The notes: generated from the sequence alone by a model not told the origin. DNA of 64,000 nucleotides from Microglena sp. YARC (GCA_022414725.1 CM039463.1:35099500-35163499), one strand, 5' to 3'; positions 1-10,261 are shown, counted from the first letter of the stretch. Made by a program: numbers and translations.

Positions 1-168
1 AAAGTGCTGTGTGTCAACCACCTCAGTATGGACTGGAGCCCCATGGACTTCACCTTCATCAACATTCTTTCTTCCCCAAGCCTGTCTACCAAATCATTTG
101 ATGAGTTCCTTGTCCAAGTCCGCAACCAGCTTGCCCTGGATGGATTTCCCACCCTGTCAGGCACATAG
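1..168 (+). CDS. C-terminal end of element A's last ORF (partial, 55 codons)
   Basis: Reading frame 1 is open from the window edge to TAG at 166-168. It contains WSPMDFTFIN and LDGFPTLSGT. The matching frame in element B (about 5436-5603) has WSPMDFTFIN and LDGYPASGT and stops at the same place, so this is a conserved protein end and not chance. I do not recognise the domain. It lies where a Copia element would have RNase H, but none of the usual RNase H residues are visible. What precedes it is outside the window. Confidence 0.6.
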   Translation, partial: KVLCVNHLSMDWSPMDFTFINILSSPSLSTKSFDEFLVQVRNQLALDGFPTLSGT

Positions 169-843
169 TAAACTAGTAAATTATTGGTCTGCTTCTGTCG
201 CTTTAGACCTGAACACTCTATAATTTATTTGAATTTATGCCTCATGTACTGCCCCATGTACTCTCACAGGAGCCAAATCTTTGAATTTAGAATTAACCTG
301 GCCTAAACCAGATGTCTGACATACCTTAATTTAGGTTACAGCCCTTCAGCTATCCACCCAAATTATGGGGGGACTAGTTCAGACATCATGTCTAAAACTT
401 ATCCTTTAGTCTCAAATCATGCACTTCTCGTAACCAAGGTTATCTCCACAAGCTTTAACCAAGCCTGGAAGTTCTCCTCCCAGCTTCCTAGCAGCCTATC
501 TGCAGTTTCCTTCCAGCTCCCTAGCAGCCTCTCTGCAATTTAGCCTGCAGCCTATCCTATCTGCAGTTTCCTTCCAGCTTCTTAGCAGCCTCTCTGCAAC
601 CTAGCCTGCAGCCTATCTGCAGTTTCCTCTTAGTTTCCTAGCAGCCTCCCTGCAATCTAGCCTGCTGCCCCTTTGCAGTTTCCTATCAAGGCCAGCTACC
701 CCAGTAGACTGACATTTCTTTGAAGACATCTGCTAATGTGCCATACCCCCTTGAACCCTGTTCCAAATAATTTATTATTTACAGTCTTTCATATCAGCTA
801 TCAGCAACCCTCTCAAAGTCTTACCAGCCCTTATATTAGTATT

Positions 844-1175
844 TATCAGCATCAATTGCGGTTCACTCGATCGTTTTATGTCTTGGTGACTACTACTGTA
901 CTTCCTTAGAACTATAGCTGTAGATAGTAACTGCTTTTCTGTACGGTTACAGCTTCCTGTAGACTGTGTCATCCTTCATGACACGGTGACAGCCTCCTGG
1001 TGGGCTGTGTCCCCTGATCCCTTTACACGCGCTGTATAGGCTTCTGCCCCTTCCACCGCTGGTGTCTTATGCATGTGTGTACCCAGTCCCTCTAATTATT
1101 CTCATCTTGCGTTAAAAGATTGGCGCGTTTGACCGCTGCGAGTATCTCTCCACTCTTGAAGTGTCTAAGCTGATA
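844..1175 (+). mobile_element. Solo LTR of the element-D family
   Basis: It begins TATCAGCAT and ends AAGCTGATA, the same inverted ends as the LTRs of element D read on the minus strand, and shares long stretches with them such as TTTTATGTCTTGGTGACTAC and TACTTCCTTAGAACTAT. A 5-bp target duplication GTATT flanks it (839-843 and 1176-1180). Element B supplies the empty site: around 6255-6275 the same 3' region runs through without an insert. No internal region is present, so this is an LTR-LTR recombination product. It is more diverged from the D LTRs than they are from each other. Confidence 0.85.
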
Positions 1176-1247
1176 GTATTATTTCCTTATGCCCCTCTGT
1201 TAATTCCTGGAATTCTTGAGCTCAAGAATACCTTGAATTGGGGGGGA

Positions 1248-1475
1248 TGTTATTGACTGATTTATATATCAGTCTCTGAGTTGGCATAGTGCACACCGGT
1301 ACCTGCTACCTCCTGGTCCCGTGTCGCCTGCCGCCAGGCCACAGGCTAGCTGTGGCCTACACGTGACTGCAGTACCTTGCAGTACACATCTCTATTCTAT
1401 ATGATTGCGCCTGCCGCGCTTAATATATATAGCATCTTCTCCGCTATCGTCCTTACACCGTTGTAAAGAACTTGC
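1248..1475 (+). repeat. 3' LTR of element A
   Basis: It starts TGTTATTG right after a polypurine tract (1240-1247). It shares GAGTTGGCATAG and the CGCCTGCCGCCAGGCCA block with the LTRs of B and C, and has a TATA-like TTAATATATATAG near 1420-1435. The right border is my estimate from the about 215-220 bp length of the related LTRs. Confidence 0.65.
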
Positions 1476-1900
1476 ATTAAAAGATGGCGATGCTGGCGCT
1501 TCATCCGTGTGCCCACAAACTCTGATTGAATTGTCTGCTTTTCGTTTTCTTCCTCCACGTACGATGCATGGACATTGGAGCAGGACCTATATATTATATA
1601 TAGGCCTTTTCAACCTGTACAATATGCACCATACTTTGACCCCCTAATTAGAATTGTGGGAGGAGGTAGTGGACCCCTCCGAATTTCACGTCTCATTTCG
1701 CACGTAACCAACTAGAACCATGAGTCAATTTATTTTTTTCCGTGACTGGTTGGACCACTCGACCACACTCACGGATGACCATTTGCGAATTTGGAGAGTA
1801 AAATACGATGTCAGTTTGCTACAAAGCACGATATATTCATATTTCGCACGATTAACAAGGATTAACTGGAAATATCGCACGAGGTCAGTTCACGTTGTCG
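1476..1900. other. Spacer between elements A and B
   Basis: I see no gene here. It holds AT-rich sequence with CGCAC-rich patches (TTTCGCAC recurs at about 1695, 1843 and 1874) and ends in the TACTT target duplication (1901-1905) of element B. The short open frames have no recognisable domain. Confidence 0.5.
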
Positions 1901-1905
1901 TACTT

Positions 1906-2125
1906 TGTTATTGTCCGTTGCGTCGGACACTGAGTTGGCATAGCGCACGCGTGGTCCTGTGGCTCCAGGACCCGGGTTGCCTGCCGCCAGGCCATAGGCT
2001 AGCTATGGCCTGCACGTGTCTTCAGGATCTTCCTGGAGACTTCCTTTTCTATATAGCCGCACGAGTTGCGATGATAAGCTATCTGCTCTTCAGTCTTCAC
2101 TGTGTAACTACTCTATCGATTGAAA
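1906..2125 (+). repeat. 5' LTR of element B
   Basis: It starts TGTTATTGTCCG and ends at GATTGAAA. It contains an inverted pair around TGGCTCCAGGACCCGGG and a TATA-like CTATATAGCC (about 2050). It nearly matches 6313-6527, with small differences such as TTCCTGGAGA against TTCATGGAGA. Confidence 0.85.
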
Positions 2126-2143
2126 GGTTATCGGCCCGACCGC
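2126..2143 (+). other. Primer-binding site of element B
   Basis: GGTTATCGGCCCGACC follows the LTR directly. It resembles the Drosophila copia type of site, which pairs with an internal fragment of initiator-Met tRNA rather than a tRNA 3' end. Elements C (GGTCATGGCCCC) and D (GGTTATCGGGCTC) have related sequences at the same place. The comparison with copia is from memory. Confidence 0.55.
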
Positions 2144-2478
2144 TACCCGCAGACAGCGCCCCTGCGCCCGTGCCAAGTGGATCTTCAGCCCTGCACAAGG
2201 TGACAGTTTTCCCTCAGACTAGCTCGACGGCTTGAGTACTGCTTTTGGCCCTGGATTGTCTACGTATTCACGTGAGAAATCTAACCTGCGCTGCCTCGCC
2301 TACTGCCCACACAACTCTCCCGTTGTCTCTACCATCCGTCACAGACGAAACGTAGACGCAGTCCAGGAGTCTGAGTAGATCTTCGACGTGAGTTGCACAC
2401 TCATCAGATCACACACAGCGTTGCGCAATCCCCTAAAGATTGCTTGTGCCACGGAGTATCAACCCTGCACACCATCGT

Positions 2479-2479
<1 letters not shown>

Positions 2480-2512
<33 letters not shown>
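2480..2512 (+). repeat. C tract in the leader of element B
   Basis: A run of 33 C lies in the untranslated leader before the Gag-like start at 2711. Element C has a comparable tract (G on the + strand at about 10219-10261) in the same relative place, so it belongs to the family. The polyproline frames crossing it are artefacts. Confidence 0.8.
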
Positions 2513-2710
2513 TGCTACTATCTCCATCATTACAGACCAACAGGACCCATTTGGTTCCCCCTTTGTTGTCAACACTCCCTCACCACTCCCTCCGAACCGC
2601 ACACCCAAGACTGAAGCCCGACAAGCTTCACACCCGGATTACCCACAGGCCGGTTTATTAACCCGGTGTGAAGACCAAGACCCCAAGACTCCAGCGCCGC
2701 GACAGACTAC

Positions 2711-3908
2711 ATGGCCACTCCAGTCAAGCCCCCTGCACTCATCTTCGACGGCACACCTGCTGTCCCATGGCACAAGTTTGGACCGTTCCTCCTCCGTCAC
2801 CTCAGGTCCCACCCGGGGTGCATCTCCGTTGCCATTGAAGCAGCGAAGGCCTTTGTCCCGGCCGATGAGCCAGCAGATGCCGACGGCTACCCTTTGGAGG
2901 AGTCTCATTACCCGAATGTGGGCCTCGATAATGCAGTTATTGCGGCTCGTGCTGTTTCCTACCCCATCAACATGGTAAAGAATGCTGTTGCCCTGAATGA
3001 GTTCCTCAAACACTGCTCCGAACCTATCCAACAGGCCGTCCTGGCTAACACCAACGTTGCCGCTAAAGCCTACAGGTTCCTCAAACTCTCATATGGAGAA
3101 CGGAACTCTGACCTGGAAACAGGGGCAGTGAGATCCATGTATAACCTCAGCATGAAACCCACTGAGTCACTACAAGTCTACCTCTCTCGCAGCTATGAGC
3201 TCTATACCTTGTTTCCCCAAGTGAATGGGGTCAGCAACACTTCCATCCCTGCATTCCTCAGCATAATTGTCCAATTACTTACTTGCACCTCGTCCAGAAT
3301 ACAATGGATTCAGATTCTCATTCCACAACTCTGTCTGCCCTGACTTTGCTTCCTTCCAGACTCAAATCATCAGGTACCAAGTCTCAAACCAAATTTCAGA
3401 CTCAGCTACCATCTCCCCAGAAGAGACTGAGCACATGGCAGCTGCTGCTTTCCAAGGCCGCCCAAGGAAGGACCGTCTCCCATCTACCCAGATGACTTGC
3501 TGGAAATGCAATGGTTTTGGGCACAACTCCATAACTTGCACCAGTCCCTCCACAGAACTGAAGTACAGGCCCCCTCCGTTCTCATCCACATCTGCACGTC
3601 GGGGATCCTCATCACCCCCCAAGGATGCAGCCAGGAGGTCCTCCAGCAAATCCAAGTCACCTAGGAGAGACAGCAGAGAATCTACCAGAGACCCCAAGAG
3701 CCGCCGTGATAGACGTGGGCATGCCCATGTAGCAGATGATGACTGCTCCACCTCCCAGTCCAACACAGACAATGAGGATGAGCACAACTTCATGACCTTG
3801 ACAACTGATGAACCACATCCCCTCCAGTTTGCTGACTCAAGAGGAAGTCCACACCCCTGTCTGCCCCACATGCTCCCATGGATGACACTGCTTTCTTTGG
3901 ACCCATAA
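2711..3908 (+). pseudogene. Gag-like ORF with zinc knuckle, frameshifted
   Basis: The first frame (2711-3343) starts ATGGCCACTCC and has ALIFDGTP, comparable to the FDG..W start of Copia Gag proteins, then an alpha-helical capsid-like stretch. Near 3270-3340 the frame shifts; the continuation runs to TAA at 3906-3908. It carries one CCHC knuckle, CWKCNGFGHNSITC (about 3500-3541), followed by a basic SR-rich tail (KSKSPRRDSRES). Gag packages element RNA into particles. The ATG is the first in good context after the C-rich leader. The frameshift suggests decay, although a programmed shift cannot be excluded from one copy. Confidence 0.7.
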
Positions 3909-3917
3909 CTGATTCTG

Positions 3918-5603
3918 ATGCCTGTCATATATATAGAAAGAGATGAGTCTATGCCAGATCTAGTTTCAAGTAATGGCACTGATGATGATGATGATAAGGA
4001 TGCAAATGTGGATCAGGCTGCTTGTACACCTCATGCCCAGTTCCAGACAGCCCTTCAGACAGAATGGATTTTAGACCGTGCAGCCCACTCCCACTGCACC
4101 AGTAACCCGTCCATCTTGCATGAAATTCAGGATCTCCCCCAGCCTATTAGTCTCCACCTGGCTGACCTTGGAGCAGCCCCACTAATATGCCTCCAGAAAG
4201 GTAAAGCCATCATCAGGGGTCACAATGGATCTTTGATCACACTCCACGATGTGCTCCTTGCTCCACCCCTGACTACGGCCAACATCATCAGCTTGCATGC
4301 AGCACACAGGCTCTCCCCCAAGCTCAAAGTCCAGCTGTCCAGTGTTGCTGCTACCCTCTCCCTCCCCACAGCCGAGGGGCCCAAGACTATTCTCTTCTGC
4401 CCTAAAAGGCATGGCCTCTACTTCACTAGCACCTCTAAGATCCTTCCCCCCTCCCCAAATCCCTGTAACCCCCTTCCCTTTGTCATCATGATGGTCACCC
4501 AACCAGACTTGATCAAGCCAACCCACTACAATGATGACTATGCTGGCAGTTGCACCATCCCACAGGACAGTGTCAGCAGCTCCAGCAGTCTACCAGATTT
4601 GATCCCAGCAATTGGTGAGGATGACATGCCTGACCTTGTTCAATCCAGCATACCCTCCTTGCTCCAGTCAGACAATGGGGGGGAATTCTCACCACACCAA
4701 GATGACTTGCTGGAAGATGACTTTTACACCACATCCTCTCATGATTTCATCCCAGACCCTAATGCCTCCACAGCCCCCACCCAGCAGCTCCCCACTGTTC
4801 CCCATGATGAGCTCTGTAACCTGACAGAAGCACAAGCCAGAAAAGAGATGGACATCCTGCTAGACCAAGCCAGAACCACATATGAGAATGCATATTCTGT
4901 TGATGGACAGGGATCCTGCACCCAGCATGAGCTCTCCCAAGCCCTTAGGTTTGACCAGTGGATTCCCTTAGCTACTTCCCCCTCCCCTGATCAGCCCCTA
5001 ACTCATGTCAACATGAACAACTATGCAGTCCATTTCCTGAACAACTCTGGCCTCTCCAGAACCAAGTTTGGAAACCTGCTGACTACCCTCAACAATTCCC
5101 CTTCTTCCCTTAGAGCATCAGACCTAGACAGCCTGTCCCCATCCTCATTGCCCAGCTAGCCACCAATTTCTCTGCCCTTTTAGCTGCTGAGATGTTCAAG
5201 TTCCCCAGCAGACAGATGCACAACAGTCCCTCCTCAGTCTGTGGACCCCTCCTCAAACATGTCAACAGATTGCAGCACATGGTCCACATATACCCCACTG
5301 TCTCCACAGCTGACAGGCCCACCATTCAGTGGGCCATTTGCCTACAAGCAGCTATGGTCCAAGCACATGCAAGGGTATTGATTTCCTGGCCCAAGATGCT
5401 CATGCACCTACCCCATCAGCTGTGTGAATCCTGGGGGCAGAGTCATATGTGTCAACAACCTCAGCATGCATTGGAGCCCAATGGATTTCACATTCATTAA
5501 CATGCTGGAAACCCCAAGGATGTCTAGAAAATCTTTCTCCACCCTCCTGAAGAAACTCCACACCCAGCTGGACCTTGATGGATACCCAGCATCTGGTACC
5601 TAA
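3918..5603 (+). pseudogene. Protease/pre-integrase-like ORF with unknown C-terminal domain
   Basis: It continues the frame of the second Gag segment after one in-frame TAA. WILDRAAHSHCTSNPS aligns with the Copia protease WILDSGASHHM region, but DSG reads DRA, so the catalytic triad is lost. SLHLADLG, GHNGSLITLHDVLLAPPL and ANIISLH follow the usual protease to pre-integrase order. Further on SDNGGEF appears, an integrase core motif, without the rest of an integrase. The frame stops at 5159, is open in another frame (about 5125-5500), then returns for the conserved end WSPMDFTFIN...LDGYPASGT (TAA 5601-5603) shared with element A. No reverse transcriptase motif is seen. Confidence 0.6.
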
Positions 5604-6312
5604 CTATGCCATAAGCCTATTGCTCATTCTTGTTTTAGCCATGAACACTCTAAGATTAATGTGATGCTTTGTACTGCCTCATGCACTGCTGTCCCTTTGT
5701 TTTTGTCCTTTGTTTTTGTCCCTCTATTAGCTTCTACAGTATGACCGCAAATTCTCTAATTTAGGGTAATCCCAAATTATGGGGGGAATCATCCCTATCT
5801 GACAGCCATCCTAAGAAGCAGCCCCACTGCATTCCCTGTCAAGCTACCTGGCAGGTTCTCATGTACCCCACCTGTCTCATATGCAGCCCTGACGCATCGT
5901 AGTTTCCCCATAACATTAGTATGCAGATTCTGAACTAATGCTACCTTCTAGATGACATTGGAAGTACCTCACCATATCTCTCCATCTGGATTGATTACAT
6001 GAGCCGGAGGGGGACGTCTACCTTAAAGAAGTTGTTTATAGCCAGTTAGTCCTTTATGCCATCTAGTTCCCCTTCCTTATGCTTTCCCTCTGCAGCCTTC
6101 CTGCCCCATGCTACCCTAGCAGACTGACATTGATATGAAGATCCCTGCTCTTAATGTGCCATGCCCCCTTGGACCATGTCCCAAATAATTTATTATTTAC
6201 AGCTTCTACTGCCAGCCGTTAGCATATCTTAATAGCCCTGTCAGCCTTTATACTCCAATATTTTCTTTATGCCCCTCAGCTAATTCCAGGGATTCTTGTA
6301 TCCAAGAATACC

Positions 6313-6527
6313 TTGTCCGTTGCGTCGGACACTGAGTTGGCATAGCGCACGCGTGGTCCTGTGGCTCCAGGACCCGGGTTGCCTGCCGCCAGGCCATAGG
6401 CTAGCTATGGCCTGCACGTGTCTTCAGGATCTTCATGGAGAATTCCTTTTCTATATAGCCGCACGAGTTGCGATGATAAGCTATCTGCTCTTCAGTCTTC
6501 ACTGTGTAACTATTCATTCGATTGAAA
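6313..6527 (+). repeat. 3' LTR of element B (5' end trimmed)
   Basis: It matches 1911-2125 from TTGTCCGTTG to GATTGAAA and is followed by the TACTT target duplication. The first five bases of the LTR and the polypurine tract are missing compared with elements A and C. Confidence 0.85.
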
Positions 6528-6532
6528 TACTT

Positions 6533-6599
6533 TGTCATATGATTCGGCATCAAGACACCTTAGCATTATTTATTATGTGGTTACATGGGATTATGATAC
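6533..6599. other. Spacer between elements B and C
   Basis: This short AT-rich stretch is presumably older host DNA. It ends in the GATAC target duplication (6595-6599) of element C. Confidence 0.6.
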
Positions 6600-6812
6600 T
6601 TTTGTTTGTTACACAGTGAAGACTGAAGTAGAAGAAGGATACACGCAACGAGTGCGCTTATATCGAAGACGGGAGTCTGCAGGAAGATCCTGCAGACCCG
6701 TGTAGGCCACAGCTAGCCTGTGGCCTAGCGGCAGGCAACCCGGGACCTGGAGGGACCAGGTACCGGTATGCATTATGCCGACTCAGTGTCCGACGTATAT
6801 CGGACAATAACA
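6600..6812 (-). repeat. 3' LTR of element C
   Basis: Read on the minus strand it starts TGTTATTGTCCGATATACG and ends ACAAACAAAA. It is nearly identical to 15416-15627. Confidence 0.9.
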
Positions 6813-6828
6813 TCCCCCCCAACTTGAG
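6813..6828 (-). other. Polypurine tract of element C
   Basis: On the minus strand CTCAAGTTGGGGGGGA lies directly before the 3' LTR, the expected start site of plus-strand DNA synthesis. Element A has an equivalent run at 1240-1247. Confidence 0.8.
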
Positions 6829-8410
6829 GTATTCTTGAGCTCAAGAATTCCTGAAGTTAACTGAGGGGCATAAGAAATTAATATATATATAAAAGAAATA
6901 CAATGACTAAGAGCTGGTCTGCTTCGGTCAAGAACTTGGACAATAAGAGTATTCAAGTCAAGACTAAAGGGAAGGAAGCACTTGGAAAGTCTCGAAGTCA
7001 GTAAGTCACTATATGTGGCTGTACATTGGTCAGGCTTGTCAAGAGATCAGATGTAAGGTAATCTGGATTGTGGCAAGGCGGGCTGGCACAGTCATTCAGT
7101 CAAGGTGGTAATCTTATCTAAGAACTCTAAATCACTGACCTAGGTTGGTAGCTTTTATTAAAGGAGCTACCAGGTCGGCACAGACTTAAACTAAAGTAAG
7201 TCTATAAGGGGAAGGAGAATTTATACGGTCATACCTGAGGTCATCTAACTTATTCCCCCTCTAATTGGGAAGTCGAAATCCTGCAAAGACTTGTCAAATG
7301 AAGAGTGACATCAGGATAACTAAATCAGAGACTGGCAGGACTAAGTGTGATACATCCCACCTAGAAGGCAGTTGGGATGCATAAGGTCAGCATACTATTC
7401 CCCCCATAATTTGGGGACTCTAACTGAATCCACAAATTACGGATGACATTATGAGAAATAACTTAAGGTAGACATCCTCCGCTAGCTCATAACTATCCGT
7501 CCAGGTGGAAGGATAGGGTGAGGTACTTCCAGTATCATTTATAAGATATAAGAAGGTGGGCTTGACAGTAAATACAATTGTCTTCCAGAGGGGAGGTACA
7601 TGCTGAGAAGTCATTTGAAAACAGCATGTAACTAGAGGGCCATGGCGCCAGGTCGGCAAGAAAACTAGTCAAACTGCCGTGTTAGTACATGGCAGGACAG
7701 GATTTAAATTCCTAGAGTGTTCATTGCTATTAAAAAATGACAAGCAGGTTAGGGGGCACATTTAAATGATAGGTGCTGGGAAGTCATCCAGGGTCAGTAG
7801 CTTGGCTGCCATGTTGATAGAGTAGTTGACACCATGTCGCTAGGAGCCGTTGAGAAGGTAGAGGGCTTGTAGGGCCTGCTGGGGAGCTGCAGGTCATTTG
7901 CGTACTTCTAGGGAGCTGCTGGAAAATCAATCGGACCCTACTAGGGAGGTGCCAGGTGGGCAGGAGTTGCTGTGACATTCATATGAAGTGAGGGTAACCA
8001 TGACTGCCGCAGAAAAAGTGCAGACCAGGATGGCTGCAGATCAGGGAAGCTGCAAATCATGGCGGCTGCAGATCAGGGAAGCTGTCTATCAGAGTGGCTG
8101 CAGATCAGTTCAAAGACAATTATGTGACATGCAGATTTATTCAGCAAGCGAGGGTATCGCTCACAAGTGCTGGGGATCTGCATGCGCATGAGGGTCAATG
8201 TGACCATTGCATGGTGGTCTGCATAAAATAGCGGTACTGCGATTTATGCAGATCAGTGTGCAGATCAGATCATAATGCTGATATCAGTGGAGCAAGAGGT
8301 TATCAGATCAGTTCATACCCCCCGTTCAGAGTTCAGCTGTTTACATCCCCTCACAAGGTTATCATTTATCCTATGTCCACAAGCGAGGGTATCGCTCACA
8401 AGCTTAGCAT
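6829..8410 (-). other. Long 3' noncoding region of element C
   Basis: I find no convincing coding frame. Read on the minus strand it holds polypurine runs like the one at the LTR, notably CCCAAATTATGGGGGGAA (complement at about 7397-7415) and TTCCCAATTAGAGGGGGAA (about 7252-7271). The 7980-8420 part has loose repeats of AAGCGAGGGTATCGCTCACAA (about 8147 and 8380) and of GCTGCAGATCAG. Elements A and B have comparable long 3' regions. Confidence 0.5.
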
Positions 8411-8797
8411 TTATCCTATGCCCACAAGGATGTGTGGCGCCTTGGTTGTCCTATTATGGGAGTGGGGCCAGGGCAGGGAGAAAGTACCATGGAAGGCAGA
8501 GGTGATGTAGGGGTGGTTGATGATGACGAGTTCAACCAGAGCATCAGTGGGAGTGGGAGGCGTTGTGACATGCTCAGTGGATGTGGATGTGGATGTGTGT
8601 GTGTTGTCGCTGTCACGTGTACTAGATGTACTTGCATAGGTAGTGGCGTAGACAGTGAGTATGGGTGTGTCTCCATCACGTGTGCTGGATGTACTTGCAT
8701 ATGCACTAAGGTTCCCCCCATGCAAGTGAGGATCAGCAGGAGCTGCAGATGAGTGTGCAGGTGTGTGTGCAGGTGCATATGTTATGCCAGGTGTCAT
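8411..8797 (-). CDS. Ser/Thr-rich ORF in element C (doubtful)
   Basis: A 128-codon minus-strand frame, rich in Ser, Thr, Pro and His, contains a repeated ASTSSTRD segment and DPHLHGGNLS, which echoes DPHLHGGNLI at the end of the frame at 8884-9729. The underlying DNA repeat (CATGCAAGTGAGGATCA at about 8719 and 9028) suggests a local duplication. It could be a second piece of one decayed protein. No family recognised. Confidence 0.3.
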   Translation of the reverse strand: MTPGITYAPAHTPAHSSAAPADPHLHGGNLSAYASTSSTRDGDTPILTVYATTYASTSSTRDSDNTHTSTSTSTEHVTTPPTPTDALVELVIINHPYITSAFHGTFSLPWPHSHNRTTKAPHILVGIG

Positions 8798-8883
8798 GGG
8801 TTGCAGTGGTGGTGATTTGTGGAAACCAGCTGCAATGCAGAACTCCGTCCATGTGGATGGTAGATCTTGGACTGGTGACCAGT

Positions 8884-9729
8884 CTAGGCGTATTGCTGGG
8901 AAACCTGCGTTGGTGGTGGTTGCAAGCAGATAAGTTGGAGAGGTTGGTTTGATGCTTCACTACCTGGGTCTGTATCTGCATCTGCTGGGACCACCCAATC
9001 TGGTCTATCAATCAGGTTCCCCCCATGCAAGTGAGGATCATGGAGGGAATTGCACCCATCAAGAGCTGCTGTGTGTGAGGGGGCAGAGTGGACATATGTG
9101 TCCTCAACAGGGACACAGAGTGCTGCAGCATGTGATGTGTGTAGTGCTGGAACATGGTTGTTGACAGATGATGATGGCATCGCATCAGCAGGTGAGGGTG
9201 CATGGTACATGGTTGCCTCATGCACGCGAATAGCAAGATCAGTAGGTATGCTCCAGTGGCTCCAGAGTGTGGAGGTGGGAAAGAATTCTCTTGCCCATTT
9301 ATCATGGAGTTGCTGCATTCTAGTCTCATATTCCATGTCATGGATCTGACGTTCCAAATTTTGGATTGTATGGTTTTGTTCTTGGATCTCATGGTTTTGG
9401 GCTTGGATTTTATAGTTCAACTCTGAGATAATGGGGTTTGGGGCAGGGTTTACTTTACGGGCAGGGACAGTCCTAGGGGCCTTCCTAAGGTTAGGGACAG
9501 TCCTAGGGGCAGGAACAGTCCTAGGGGCCTTCCTAAGGGTAGGGACAGTCCTAGAGGCAGGGACAGTCCTAGAGGCAGGGACAGTCCTAGGGGCAGGGGC
9601 AGTCCTAGACGTGGCACATATGCTGGCAGGCTGGGGTGTAGGGGCTGTAGCATCACTATCATCATGGCTATTTGAAACACAATCTGTGGCTGGGGACTTA
9701 GTGCCATAAAAGAGTTTCAGGTACATCAT
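8884..9729 (-). CDS. Repeat plus coiled-coil ORF of element C
   Basis: This 281-codon frame is the longest in element C. After about 40 residues comes a Pro/Arg repeat built on (A/P)RTVPA units (about residues 47-95), then a strongly heptad-like segment (IQAQNHEIQEQNHTIQN, about residues 105-135) expected to form a coiled coil, then a His/Ala-rich tail. I recognise no enzyme motif. It occupies the place where B has Gag-Pro, so it may be a particle or RNA-binding protein of this non-autonomous lineage. The repeat comes from an about 24-30 bp tandem array in the DNA (about 9450-9610). Confidence 0.45.
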   Translation of the reverse strand: MMYLKLFYGTKSPATDCVSNSHDDSDATAPTPQPASICATSRTAPAPRTVPASRTVPASRTVPTLRKAPRTVPAPRTVPNLRKAPRTVPARKVNPAPNPIISELNYKIQAQNHEIQEQNHTIQNLERQIHDMEYETRMQQLHDKWAREFFPTSTLWSHWSIPTDLAIRVHEATMYHAPSPADAMPSSSVNNHVPALHTSHAAALCVPVEDTYVHSAPSHTAALDGCNSLHDPHLHGGNLIDRPDWVVPADADTDPGSEASNQPLQLICLQPPPTQVSQQYA

Positions 9730-9772
9730 AGTGTAGTTGGGACCAGAGATATTCTTGCTTTTCAGCTCATGT

Positions 9773-9958
9773 CTAAGCTAATGCCAGGGGACAGATACTC
9801 ATTACGGTAATGATTTTCATGGAGCTGGCGATCTCATGACATACCGGTAGTAGACCCCGGCGATTACCTAGCCAGGGACTGTCAGGAGGCAGAAGCTTGT
9901 CGTCAATGAAGATGTCCCAAAAGTCGAAGCCCTCTCCATCAAAGATCATGATGTGCAA
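9773..9958 (-). pseudogene. Copia Gag N-terminal fragment in element C
   Basis: MIFDGEGFDFWDIFIDDKL matches the FDG.(N)F..W....L start of Copia-type Gag proteins (DUF4219/UBN2 class) and parallels ALIFDGTPAVPWHKF in element B. The frame stops after 61 codons and the next frame (9729-8884) is offset, so the Gag is broken or replaced. Confidence 0.5.
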
Positions 9959-10013
9959 GGATTAGACGACGGCTGAAGCGAAGTCCAGCTATAGCGTCCG
10001 CAATGATCAGAAG

Positions 10014-10223
10014 ATTCCCCCCATTCTGGCTGTAGTGGCTATCATAGCTGGAATGTGATGATTGAGCAGGCAGGTTACGAAGGATAGGGGGGGGGGGGGG
10101 GGGGGGGGGATGGAGCATAGGGAGACGGCCAAATGGTGTGCCGGTCGTAGTCAGGGGGAGACGTAGAGCTCCGAGCAGTGTAGACTAAGGTGTCGGAGTA
10201 GAGCTCAGAGCAGGATTTTGGGG

Positions 10224-10261
<38 letters not shown>

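Larger units (their letters stand above)
1..1475 (+). mobile_element. 3' part of Copia-like LTR element A (cut by window edge)
   Basis: This is the end of an LTR retrotransposon whose 5' part lies outside the window. It holds the last codons of an ORF (1-168), a long 3' noncoding region, a purine run of seven G directly before position 1248, and an LTR that begins TGTTATTG there. The 3' region matches the same part of element B (5440-6312): both have the WSPMDFTFIN reading frame, a conserved ATTATGGGGGGA motif (about 361-372) and the AAGAATACCTTG stretch before the LTR. A solo LTR of another family interrupts it at 844-1175. The end of its 3' LTR is not fixed because the 5' LTR is not in view. 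Confidence 0.75.
1906..6527 (+). mobile_element. Complete Copia-like LTR element B, non-autonomous
   Basis: It has two LTRs (1906-2125 and 6313-6527), a 5-bp target duplication TACTT (1901-1905 and 6528-6532), a primer-binding site at 2126, a long leader with a C tract, a Gag-like frame with one zinc knuckle, and a protease/pre-integrase-like frame. Reverse transcriptase, RNase H and an intact integrase are missing although the internal region is 4.2 kb. The 3' LTR lacks its first bases and the adjacent polypurine tract (AAGAATACC runs straight into TTGTCCG), a small deletion. The motif CCAAATTATGGGGGGAA is at about 5772-5788. It was presumably mobilised by a relative. Confidence 0.88.

Noticed and set aside
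2388..2978. Polyproline frame before Gag of element B
   Set aside because: Created by the 33-base C tract in the leader; overlaps the better supported Gag start at 2711.
3362..3979. 205-codon minus-strand frame
   Set aside because: Antisense shadow of the Gag zinc-knuckle and SR-rich region of element B.
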